From the NCBI GenBank assembly GCA_964567665.1, contig CAZMNN010000063.1:1-8657 (forward strand): 8,657 nucleotides of DNA, written 5' to 3'. Every line of letters starts with the position of its first letter. Position 1 is the first letter of the stretch. The position numbers and the translations under genes were made by a program. Below are positions 1 through 5,571 of this stretch, one piece after another. Under the pieces are notes generated by a model. That model had not been told where the DNA came from and made no database searches. It was given only the letters and a program-made list of their open reading frames with translations. Origin of the DNA: UBA1731 sp964567665 (GTDB lineage Bacteria > Verrucomicrobiota > Kiritimatiellia > RFP12 > UBA1067).

Positions 1-117
1 GCCCTCTGTCGCCAAAACGCTTGCCACGCATGCGCAGACCATCTCGGCGCGGTTAAAGGTCGGAATGATGACGGAAATGCGCGGTGCATCCCCCGAACGC
101 TCCGCCGCCGCGCTCAC
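1..117 (-). CDS. Family 2 glycosyltransferase, N-terminal 39 codons (runs off the left edge)
   Basis: Only the start of this gene is in the window. The translation from GTG at 117 contains RISVIIPTFNRAEMV, the first beta strand and loop of the GT-A fold that opens nearly all family 2 glycosyltransferases (ISVIIPTFNR is the nucleotide-sugar binding start). The product would be a cytoplasmic or membrane-associated transferase that uses an activated sugar for polysaccharide or glycolipid assembly; donor and acceptor cannot be told from 39 residues. The GTG start is chosen because GGAGGAG at 123-129 lies 7 nt upstream (counted from GGAGG) and the frame has no better start. The GTG overlaps the TGA of an upstream frame (GTGA), which suggests translational coupling. 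The DxD motif and the rest of the catalytic domain lie outside the window. I am confident of the family but not of the role. Confidence 0.85.
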   Translation of the reverse strand, partial: MSAAAERSGDAPRISVIIPTFNRAEMVCACVASVLATEG

Positions 118-239
118 ACGCTCTCCTCCATGTCGAACGCGGCGCGGATTCGCCTGAAATTCGCGCCACCATACGATTTCATCTTCAGTCTCGCCATCAT
201 GCCGCTATTCAACCACATTTTCATGCGCCGCTTCAGCCG
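114..239 (-). pseudogene. 3' tail of an unidentified upstream reading frame
   Basis: A reading frame ends at TGA 116-114 and overlaps the GTG of the glycosyltransferase. Its last 41 codons read like a real basic, amphipathic protein end (RLKRRMKMWLNSG, then KSYGGANFRRIRAAFDMEESV with the final residues acidic). I do not recognise the family. Further upstream the same frame becomes unlike protein and hits a stop at 345-347, while homology-like sequence continues in other frames, so the gene has no intact 5' part here. The overlap and the Shine-Dalgarno site within it suggest it was once the gene just before the glycosyltransferase in a polysaccharide operon and lost its front by deletion. It may be a small true ORF instead (ATG at 224, 36 aa). 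The boundaries are approximate. Confidence 0.4.
123..129 (-). promoter_or_regulatory. Shine-Dalgarno site of the glycosyltransferase gene
   Basis: GGAGGAG on the minus strand lies 5-7 nt before the GTG at 117. It sits inside the last codons of the upstream reading frame, fitting a coupled stop/start. It decides the GTG start. Confidence 0.7.
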
Positions 240-240
240 A

Positions 241-409
241 CAGACGACGCAGAACCTCCGTCGCGAGCGCCATGCCAAACGCACAGACGGGCGAGGAAGA
301 ACATGCCCATGCCCGTGACGAGACGGTGGAAGTACACCGTCCTGTCAACGTAGATGCACCCCTCCACAAGGTCGCTCGTCGTAGTCGCTATCGGTCTCAT
401 GTGCGCCAT
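241..409 (-). pseudogene. 5' remnant of an AAA-ATPase-like (PF09820/DUF1703 type) gene, frameshifted at the P-loop
   Basis: From ATG 409 (or ATG 400) the frame reads MRPIATTTSDLVEG, then CIYVDRTVYFHRLVTG, then MFFLAR. This matches the start of the AAA-ATPase-like family, where an intact copy has YVDKT, a short helix, then FFLxRPRRFGKSL as the P-loop-like motif. Just after FFLAR two nucleotides are missing: 7 instead of 9 before the FG codons. The motif therefore continues in another frame as FGMALATEVLRRL (276-241), with the P-loop Lys replaced by Met. The unshifted frame stops at 233 after 58 aa. The ATPase core and the C-terminal PD-(D/E)XK-like nuclease domain are absent. Intact members are common accessory genes, often in many copies per genome and of uncertain role. 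The frameshift plus lost lysine make this a dead copy. Family assignment is from remembered motif patterns, not a search. Confidence 0.65.
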
Positions 410-413
410 TATA
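408..413 (-). promoter_or_regulatory. Extended -10 promoter-like box (TGGTATAAT)
   Basis: The minus strand carries TATAAT at 413-408 preceded by TG one base away, a perfect extended -10. The -35 region at 17 nt spacing is weak (a TCGAAA-like sequence). Transcription would start near 400, at or next to the second ATG of the AAA-ATPase-like remnant, so a leaderless message or a promoter for the genes to the left is possible. The ATG at 409 overlaps the box itself, so it would not be in that transcript. Confidence 0.45.
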
Positions 414-457
414 CCATATGCGCAAAGGAATTTTCGATTTCCCGTTTTTAGAGTGGA

Positions 458-474
458 GTGATATTTTATATCAC
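458..474. repeat. Perfect 17-bp palindrome, possible operator or weak stem-loop
   Basis: GTGATATTTTATATCAC is a perfect inverted repeat of 7-bp arms around TTT. It lies 45 nt upstream of the -10 box on the minus strand and 33 nt beyond the cca stop. The size and symmetry fit a dimeric repressor site. As RNA it would be a weak AU-rich hairpin, and on the plus strand it is followed after 6 nt by T9, so a plus-strand terminator is a lesser possibility. Confidence 0.45.
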
Positions 475-480
475 GCAGAG
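471..480 (-). repeat. Direct repeat copy 2, CTCTGCGTGA
   Basis: An identical copy of the 10-mer CTCTGCGTGA lies at 507-516, 26 nt away. This copy shares its end with the right arm of the 17-bp palindrome. Confidence 0.55.
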
Positions 481-506
481 TTTTTTTTTGCGGGAGGAGG
501 ATTTTC

Positions 507-516
507 TCACGCAGAG
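507..516 (-). repeat. Direct repeat copy 1, CTCTGCGTGA, supplies the cca stop codon
   Basis: The last codons of cca are CCC TCT GCG TGA, so the stop TGA is the end of the repeat. The 10-mer recurs exactly at 471-480. It resembles the GCAGAG/CTCTGCG short tandem motif that I recall as widespread in intergenic DNA of many environmental bacteria; that comparison is from memory. Confidence 0.55.
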
Positions 517-1958
517 GGATTCTGGGAACCGATATTGGCCTTGAAATACGCCTTGGCCCCGTCTATGTCGGAGAAGCGGCCGGCGATTTGCGCCTCAAAT
601 GCCAGGGAGAGCCATTTGCCGAATTTTTCGGATGGCGCATACCCCATGTCAATCAGATGCCGTCCCTGAAGCAGCGGTTTCGGTGCAGCGGCCGCAACCC
701 GCAGCCGTTCGGCCTGTGCCGCCAGCCAGTCAAGTGCCCCATCCATCTTTGAATCAGCCTTCGCCACAGGGATGCTGCCATCCATGTCGGCGCGGGCGAC
801 GCGGATCAGCCGGTCTATGCGCACCACCCTCAACGCCAGCCTGCGGATTGCGCTGTCGCCGACATTCGCACGGTACAGCGCAAACGGCTGCATATGGCAT
901 TTGACAAGCGGCGGCACCTCCCTCAAAATCCGCTCCTCGTTCGTCAATCTGCGCAGGAACGACAGCGTGGGCGCGACACCCGCCTCGTCGTGTCCGCGCG
1001 ATCTTACGTGGCCATCTTCAAATCTCGTCGTCGCAGGCTTGCCGAAATCATGGCACAGCACCGCAAGCCCGACGATCAGATCCTCGCATGGATCGCCGAT
1101 CCTTGATTTCGCAAAGGCGTCAAGACACAGACAGGTGTGGTTCCACACACTCCCTTCAGAATGCCACTCCGGATCCTGTCTGCATCTGGTCAACGCCCAC
1201 AGTTCGGGAAAATAGCAGACCCAGCCGGTCGAACGGAGAAACTCAAGGCCGGCGCCGATCTCCCGCCCTTTGACGAGCATCTTCGTGAACTCCCCGAATA
1301 TGCGCTCTGGCGGCAGATTCTCAATCGACATCCTGCGGCAGACCTCAACCGTCTCCCGAGCGGCTCGCAGACCGAACCGCGAAACGAACTGCATTCCGCG
1401 CAGGACGCGCAGAGGATCTTCGGAAAACTTCCCCGACACATGACGCAGCGTCCGGTTCCGCAAATCCTCCATCCCGCCGTAGGGATCCTCAACCTCGCCA
1501 GTAAACGGATCGCAGTACATCGCGTTGACCGTGAAGTCCCGGCGCGACGCCGCATCTTTCATCGACATCCATGGATCGGAATCGACGAGAAAGCCGCGAT
1601 GCCCTGTGCCGCATTTCGATTCCCGCCGAGGGAGCGCCACATCTATGTCCATGTGCTTGATCTTGAGGACGCCAAACGACACGCCACATTCGTCAAACGC
1701 AAATTTCCGCGAAATCGCGTCTCGAAGCCTGTGCGGCTCAACACCAAACACTTCGATGTCGACATCCTTCACTCCAACGCCGCCGGACGCCAGATCCCTC
1801 ACGGCGCCGCCCACCATCATCGCCCTTCCGCCGGATTCTTTCGCAATCGCTGCGATGGACTGCACCGCGTCCCTCAGATCCGGCCTAAGCGCAGCAAGAT
1901 CAAGTCTCCCGCCATCCATGGCCGCTACAGATTGCGCTCCTTCTTTATCTCCGCCCAT
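507..1958 (-). CDS. cca: CCA-adding tRNA nucleotidyltransferase, class II, with HD domain
   Basis: Adds or repairs the 3'-CCA end of tRNAs in the cytoplasm, using CTP and ATP. The class II nucleotidyltransferase head is complete: MVGGAVRD (48-55), the catalytic carboxylates in KDVDIEV (Asp65, Asp67), RRDFTVNAM (139-147) and EDPLRVLRG (180-188) with the EDxxR nucleotide-recognition signature, then the neck/body helices with PPERIFGEF (216-224). An HD phosphohydrolase domain follows: His274, His303-Asp304 in LCHDFGKP, Asp391 in RADMDG. In E. coli Cca the HD domain has cyclic phosphodiesterase/phosphatase activity. A poly(A) polymerase is the alternative, but I prefer CCA addition because a lone copy beside lysS-type genes must serve tRNA; the rest of the genome is unseen. 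The start is uncertain. ATG 1958 overlaps djlA by 34 nt without a clear ribosome site, while ATG 1919 (residue 14) has AAGGAG but 17 nt away. The first 13 residues look non-conserved. Confidence 0.9.
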   Translation of the reverse strand: MGGDKEGAQSVAAMDGGRLDLAALRPDLRDAVQSIAAIAKESGGRAMMVGGAVRDLASGGVGVKDVDIEVFGVEPHRLRDAISRKFAFDECGVSFGVLKIKHMDIDVALPRRESKCGTGHRGFLVDSDPWMSMKDAASRRDFTVNAMYCDPFTGEVEDPYGGMEDLRNRTLRHVSGKFSEDPLRVLRGMQFVSRFGLRAARETVEVCRRMSIENLPPERIFGEFTKMLVKGREIGAGLEFLRSTGWVCYFPELWALTRCRQDPEWHSEGSVWNHTCLCLDAFAKSRIGDPCEDLIVGLAVLCHDFGKPATTRFEDGHVRSRGHDEAGVAPTLSFLRRLTNEERILREVPPLVKCHMQPFALYRANVGDSAIRRLALRVVRIDRLIRVARADMDGSIPVAKADSKMDGALDWLAAQAERLRVAAAAPKPLLQGRHLIDMGYAPSEKFGKWLSLAFEAQIAGRFSDIDGAKAYFKANIGSQNPSA

Positions 1959-2707
1959 GCGGCATTGATGCGTGCCATCTGCGCATTGGCCTTCGAGACC
2001 AGTTCGTCCGACAGCCCCTGTGCGCGAAGTGCATCCGGGTGGAGCTGCTTCGCCTTTTCGCGGTAAGACCTCCGCACCTCATCGTCGCTGGCCGCCCTGC
2101 TGCATCCAATGACCGCATACGGATCCTCAGCCGTCTGCCCCACGCTGCCGGGACCTCCGCCGGCAATCCCTCTCCGGCGGCACTCCCACTCGTAAAGCGA
2201 TGGATCGATGCGCAGGTTCTCAACTATCCGCCAAAGGATGTCGCGCTCAATCGACGAAAGCGCTCCATCCGAACAGGCCAGATCCCAGAGTATGCCGTAT
2301 ACGACCTCGCGAACCCGCGCATTTCGCTGTATCAGCGCAAATGAATCCGCGTATTCGTATACGCTGTGGGGGTCGTCCTTTGTCCTGCGGAAAACGCGGA
2401 TGCAATATTCACGCTTGTCGCCGCGAAGTCCGACCATGTCGAACACACGTTCGCAGTACCGCACCTCATCCTCGGATATGCGGCCATCGGCCTTCGCCAT
2501 CTTCGCCAGCAGCGCCGCAAGGGCGGCAAGCGTCGCAAGCTCGCCCCCGCTCGCAGCCTGCCGAACACGCGGAGAGTCGCCCTTGCCCATCGCATCACGC
2601 GCCTTCGTCTCTATCCAGTTTCCGAGAACGGCACCGACAATCCCGCCAATCAGCCCTCCCCTGTTGGCTCCGAGGAAAGCGCCTATCCCTGCCCCTATCC
2701 AGCTCAT
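1925..2707 (-). CDS. djlA: DjlA-like membrane co-chaperone: glycine-zipper segment, TerB domain, C-terminal J domain
   Basis: Residues 2-31 form a Gly/Ala-rich hydrophobic segment with GxxxG spacing (GAGIGAFLGANRGG, then GGIVGAVLGNW), probably a dimerising membrane anchor. Residues 56-172 are a TerB domain with two similar helical units, each with an acidic motif (KADGRISEDEV at 72-82; CSDGALSSIE at 145-154). Residues 194-260 are a J domain with HPD at 223-225 and the downstream helix ARINAAWAEIKKE. This order and the 260-aa length match E. coli DjlA (271 aa), a type III DnaJ protein that stimulates the DnaK ATPase at the inner membrane. The start ATG has GGGAGG at 2714-2719, 6 nt upstream. 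It lies 24 nt after the GHL10 gene and overlaps cca. The J domain and HPD are certain; the client and signalling role are unknown. Confidence 0.82.
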   Translation of the reverse strand: MSWIGAGIGAFLGANRGGLIGGIVGAVLGNWIETKARDAMGKGDSPRVRQAASGGELATLAALAALLAKMAKADGRISEDEVRYCERVFDMVGLRGDKREYCIRVFRRTKDDPHSVYEYADSFALIQRNARVREVVYGILWDLACSDGALSSIERDILWRIVENLRIDPSLYEWECRRRGIAGGGPGSVGQTAEDPYAVIGCSRAASDDEVRRSYREKAKQLHPDALRAQGLSDELVSKANAQMARINAAWAEIKKERNL

Positions 2708-2731
2708 GAAAAACCTCCCAACGGCAAACCA

Positions 2732-4831
2732 CTACCTGAACGCCTTGAACGCTTCAATGGCGCGCGGGGTCAACTCAAATATCGTGTAGCCGTCAAGTCC
2801 AAGGCCCCGCACCACTTCAATCTGTTCGCATAGCCGCCGGACGTCCTCGCCGTCGTTGCGCCAGCAGCTCAATCCTATTCCGGGATAGAGCTTCACGCCC
2901 GCCACCGCCTTCATCTGCGACTGCACACTTCCCCTGAAGATCGGCGCAGACTGCGTGTAGTCCATCGGACACACAAAATCGAGCCAGCCGTTGCGGCACC
3001 ATGTCGGCCAGTCCTGCCCAACCGTGTCAGGGCAGGTCTCATGCATCTGAAACACCGCCGCAGAAACGAGTACGCCCGACTTCCCTCCGTGCAGGTTTTC
3101 CGCAACGGCCTTTACGACGGACGAAATGCTGTTGCGCCGGAAGTCGTTCCACTTGCGCTGGAGCGCAGCATCCTTCCGCACATCGGCCGGCCAATCTGCC
3201 ACCTTGCCGTGCGCCGCCTCAAACCTGCTGCGGCATCCATCACAGAAGCAACCCTCCCTGCCCGTATAGCGAATGTAGTCGAAATGCACACCATCCACAC
3301 CGCGCCGCGCAAGCTCAAGCATCGCATCGATCTCCATGCGCCGATTCTCCGGATTCGACGGACACAGCCACTCCGTCATCTCCCGCCCGTCGAACGCCAC
3401 CTGCGTACGCCCCGCCTTGCGCATCTTCTCACGGTAGGCTGCAGAAACGCGGAAATTCATCCGCCAGCACACCTTCCACACATGAAGGCGCATGCCGTAC
3501 TTTTTGCAGGCCGCAAGGCACTGATCAAGAGCATCTCCCCCAGTCGCAACCGAATCGGCGACAGGCAGGACATCGGAGCGATAGAACGCAAGTCCGCCCC
3601 AGCAGAGATTGGCGAGGAGATCGGTATATCCGTATTCCTTCAGCAGCCTGACGGACGACTCCCAGTCGTGTTCGGCATCGTAGCCGTACGGCCTGTGGCA
3701 CCAGGCCAGCCTTCGCTCGCCGTCCTTCAGCCCAACAGACTTCGCCCTCCGCCGGTGCTCCTCCCGGCGGCTTTCCGCCCTCTGCGCGAATTCCGCCATC
3801 ACATCGCGGAATTCCGGCGACAGGCTGCAGACCATCGAACGCATCAGCTGCAACGAACTTGCGTCGAATCCGCCGTTCCAGATGTGGCTCATGTAGAGGG
3901 CGTTGGAAGTGCGGATCAGCGCAGGAACGCCAAGCGTACGGCGGTTTTTATCCGCCCACTCGGCGACAACCTTTCCGCCCTCCGTCGGCTTGGCCTTTAC
4001 GGAACGCCACGATGACTGCGGCGCAAACGCAGGCTGTCCGTCAAGCCCCGCACCCATGCGCAGGAATCCGGATATCGAATCCGACTGCGAAGCCGGAACA
4101 AAATCGCCGCACTGCTCAACGCCGATGAGATCGGCGATCTCTTTCGGCATCACGTAGCACACCAGCAGCTGCCCGCCGCGTCCGACATGACCTTTCAGGA
4201 TGTCAAGCGTCCGCGCAGAAACCTTCGGATTGTACGGCAGCGCAACAATCCTCACACCCTTAAGCGAATCCTCGTTCAGCTCCGACTCAGACACCTGCCG
4301 AGACGCAAGACCGAGCAGCTTCAGCGAAGACGCAAGCTTCGCCGCCCATACGGCATCCGAATTAGACGGTTTCCCCGACTCAAAGCGTATGGACACGATC
4401 TTGGCATCCTCGCTGTATGTCTTAAGTCCGCTGATCTGCATGACGGCTTTTCTGGCGGCGCCCCTGCTTCCGCTGAAGCGAAGCTCGGTGACGCCGCCCC
4501 ATCCGTCCGGGATGCCCTCCGTGCGGTCGGCATCGCTTTTCGCGACCCTGATGCGCTGCCACTCGTTCTCCGTCTCAGGCACGACATCCGCCTTGTACCA
4601 TCCCTTGCCGCTCCTGAAATACAGCGTGAAGGATGAGAACGCCGAAAGGTCGCTGCATCGGAAGTTAAACTCAACCCCGTCAGCGCCGGCCATTCCGCCT
4701 TTGACGGGGATGTCCCCGTAGACGCGCCAATCGCGGTTTGTGGTGAAGTCCGCCTCGATGCTCACCGTTTCTCCGCCCGCAAATGCCGCAATGCATGCGG
4801 CCGCAGCAGCCATCATCAATGCCTTTCTCAT
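2732..4831 (-). CDS. Secreted glycosyl-hydrolase-like 10 (GHL10/DUF187) protein with N-terminal beta-sandwich-like region
   Basis: A 699-aa exported protein. Residues 1-20 are a signal peptide (MRK, an Ala-rich core, AFA before the likely cut). Residues 21-138 look like a carbohydrate-binding-type beta sandwich (FRCSDLSAFSSFTLYFRSG, KGWYKADVVPETENEWQRI). Residues 145-335 look like an alpha/beta Rossmann-type region resembling the amidotransferase-like domains attached to some glycosidases (KGVRIVALPYN, GRGGQLLVCYVMP). Residues 372-699 form a TIM-barrel hydrolase: WCHRPYGYD, the diagnostic DGVHFDYIRY (513-522), CFCDGC (528-533), FVCPMDYT (619-626) and the final GLDGYTIFEL. DGVHFDYIRY and PMDYT are hallmarks of the GHL10 family, proposed to hydrolyse glycans in the envelope or outside the cell; substrate unknown. 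Its ATG overlaps the ricT stop (ATGA), so it is translated in the operon. The middle-domain assignment is tentative. Confidence 0.85.
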   Translation of the reverse strand: MRKALMMAAAAACIAAFAGGETVSIEADFTTNRDWRVYGDIPVKGGMAGADGVEFNFRCSDLSAFSSFTLYFRSGKGWYKADVVPETENEWQRIRVAKSDADRTEGIPDGWGGVTELRFSGSRGAARKAVMQISGLKTYSEDAKIVSIRFESGKPSNSDAVWAAKLASSLKLLGLASRQVSESELNEDSLKGVRIVALPYNPKVSARTLDILKGHVGRGGQLLVCYVMPKEIADLIGVEQCGDFVPASQSDSISGFLRMGAGLDGQPAFAPQSSWRSVKAKPTEGGKVVAEWADKNRRTLGVPALIRTSNALYMSHIWNGGFDASSLQLMRSMVCSLSPEFRDVMAEFAQRAESRREEHRRRAKSVGLKDGERRLAWCHRPYGYDAEHDWESSVRLLKEYGYTDLLANLCWGGLAFYRSDVLPVADSVATGGDALDQCLAACKKYGMRLHVWKVCWRMNFRVSAAYREKMRKAGRTQVAFDGREMTEWLCPSNPENRRMEIDAMLELARRGVDGVHFDYIRYTGREGCFCDGCRSRFEAAHGKVADWPADVRKDAALQRKWNDFRRNSISSVVKAVAENLHGGKSGVLVSAAVFQMHETCPDTVGQDWPTWCRNGWLDFVCPMDYTQSAPIFRGSVQSQMKAVAGVKLYPGIGLSCWRNDGEDVRRLCEQIEVVRGLGLDGYTIFELTPRAIEAFKAFR

Positions 4832-5571
4832 GTCACACCCTCAACTTCTGATGAATTGCCATTTTCGCCACAGCGTCCCTGATCCGCCGACGACACTCCG
4901 CAGCAGCCGCATCCGTCCTCGCGCTCGAACGCAAGGCAGCACTTGAAGCGTCCGCATACGCCGTTTGCCGCCGCAGTGAGGTTTCCTCTACGCTCCGGAG
5001 CAATGTGCGACGGGAAGCGGTTCTGCCAACTGCAGCAGCAGCACACGCGGCCGCACGAGCCAAGTCCGCCAAGCATAGCCACCTCATCTCTCGGTCCCAT
5101 CACCTTGATGCCGACATCCACAGAATATCTGGATCGCATCAGATCCAGCGCGGACGAAAAGTCCGGTCTGCCCCTTTCAGAGACGTACCGAAGGAATAGA
5201 CGCTTTCTTCCGAACGAAAGCCGGGCATACGGAATGCGCATATCCGGTGCGTTCCTGACTGCATCGCGGAACATTCCGCGCATGGCCTCCGCAAGTCTCA
5301 CATTCTCCGCAATCACCTGGCGATCCTGAGCCGTGACGCGCCGCAGCAGACGGAAGCCCGGCACTTTCTCACCGTGCCTTTCAGGGCTGTACCGCTCAAT
5401 GGCTCCTACGAAACCGACATCCTCTCCGTAGTCAAGCAGAACGATGCACTGTGCGCGAACGATGCATCGAGATGCGCAACATCCGTCCATGCCGTCATCG
5501 ACACGCAACAGGAACACCCCGCGCTCCGGCATCTGAACGGTTGCGACAAAGATGTCCTGCATATCGTTCAT
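4828..5571 (-). CDS. ricT: PSP1-domain protein, RicT (YaaT) family, unusually cysteine-rich
   Basis: The core around residues 75-180 is the PSP1 domain: IPYARLSFGRKRLFLRY, SALDLMRSRYSVDVGIKVMG, then PRDEVAMLGGLGSCGR (160-175), followed by a second conserved block VCGRFKCCLAFE (205-216). The GxRDEAxMLGG and CGRxxCC motifs define RicT. In Bacillus, RicT with RicA and RicF forms the Fe-S-containing Y-complex that helps RNase Y process mRNA; in other bacteria the role is unclear. Cysteines 173, 177-180, 206, 211 and 212 are the expected cluster region. There is also a CGCC-type tail (221-224, 234) and an N-terminal group at 31, 32, 36 and 42, giving 16 Cys in 247 aa. holB directly before it is the Bacillus order (holB-yaaT), here with an ATGA overlap and GGAG 8 nt before the ATG. 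No RicA or RicF homologue is in the window, so cluster assembly with partners is inference. Confidence 0.85.
   Translation of the reverse strand: MNDMQDIFVATVQMPERGVFLLRVDDGMDGCCASRCIVRAQCIVLLDYGEDVGFVGAIERYSPERHGEKVPGFRLLRRVTAQDRQVIAENVRLAEAMRGMFRDAVRNAPDMRIPYARLSFGRKRLFLRYVSERGRPDFSSALDLMRSRYSVDVGIKVMGPRDEVAMLGGLGSCGRVCCCCSWQNRFPSHIAPERRGNLTAAANGVCGRFKCCLAFEREDGCGCCGVSSADQGRCGENGNSSEVEGVT

Larger units (their letters stand above)
410..506. other. AT-rich intergenic spacer after cca
   Basis: About 97 nt separate the cca stop from the AAA-ATPase-like remnant. The stretch is clearly richer in A+T than the flanking genes. It holds a T9 run on the plus strand (481-489), a 17-bp palindrome (458-474), one copy of a 10-bp direct repeat (471-480) and the -10 box at its left edge. 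I see no clean intrinsic terminator for the minus-strand operon: no GC-rich stem is followed by a T run on that strand. Confidence 0.7.

Noticed and set aside
458..489. Palindrome followed by T9 on the plus strand as a rho-independent terminator
   Set aside because: The stem is AU-rich, six bases separate it from the T run, and no plus-strand gene precedes it.
410..516. CRISPR array suggested by the repeated 10-mer
   Set aside because: Only two 10-bp units with one 26-nt interval, no third copy, and no cas gene nearby.
1137..2066. A 309-aa open frame on the plus strand opposite cca
   Set aside because: Shadow of cca, crossing the cca/djlA boundary; no motif.
2732..2790. Possible lipoprotein nature of the GHL10 protein from Cys13 in its signal sequence
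   Set aside because: The AAAC context at position 13 is a poor lipobox and too close to the N-terminus; an ordinary cut after AFA fits better.
3041..4015. A 324-aa open frame on the plus strand opposite the GHL10 gene
   Set aside because: Shadow of the GHL10 barrel and middle region. The protein is rich in Arg/Pro/His as typical of antisense frames and has no family signal.
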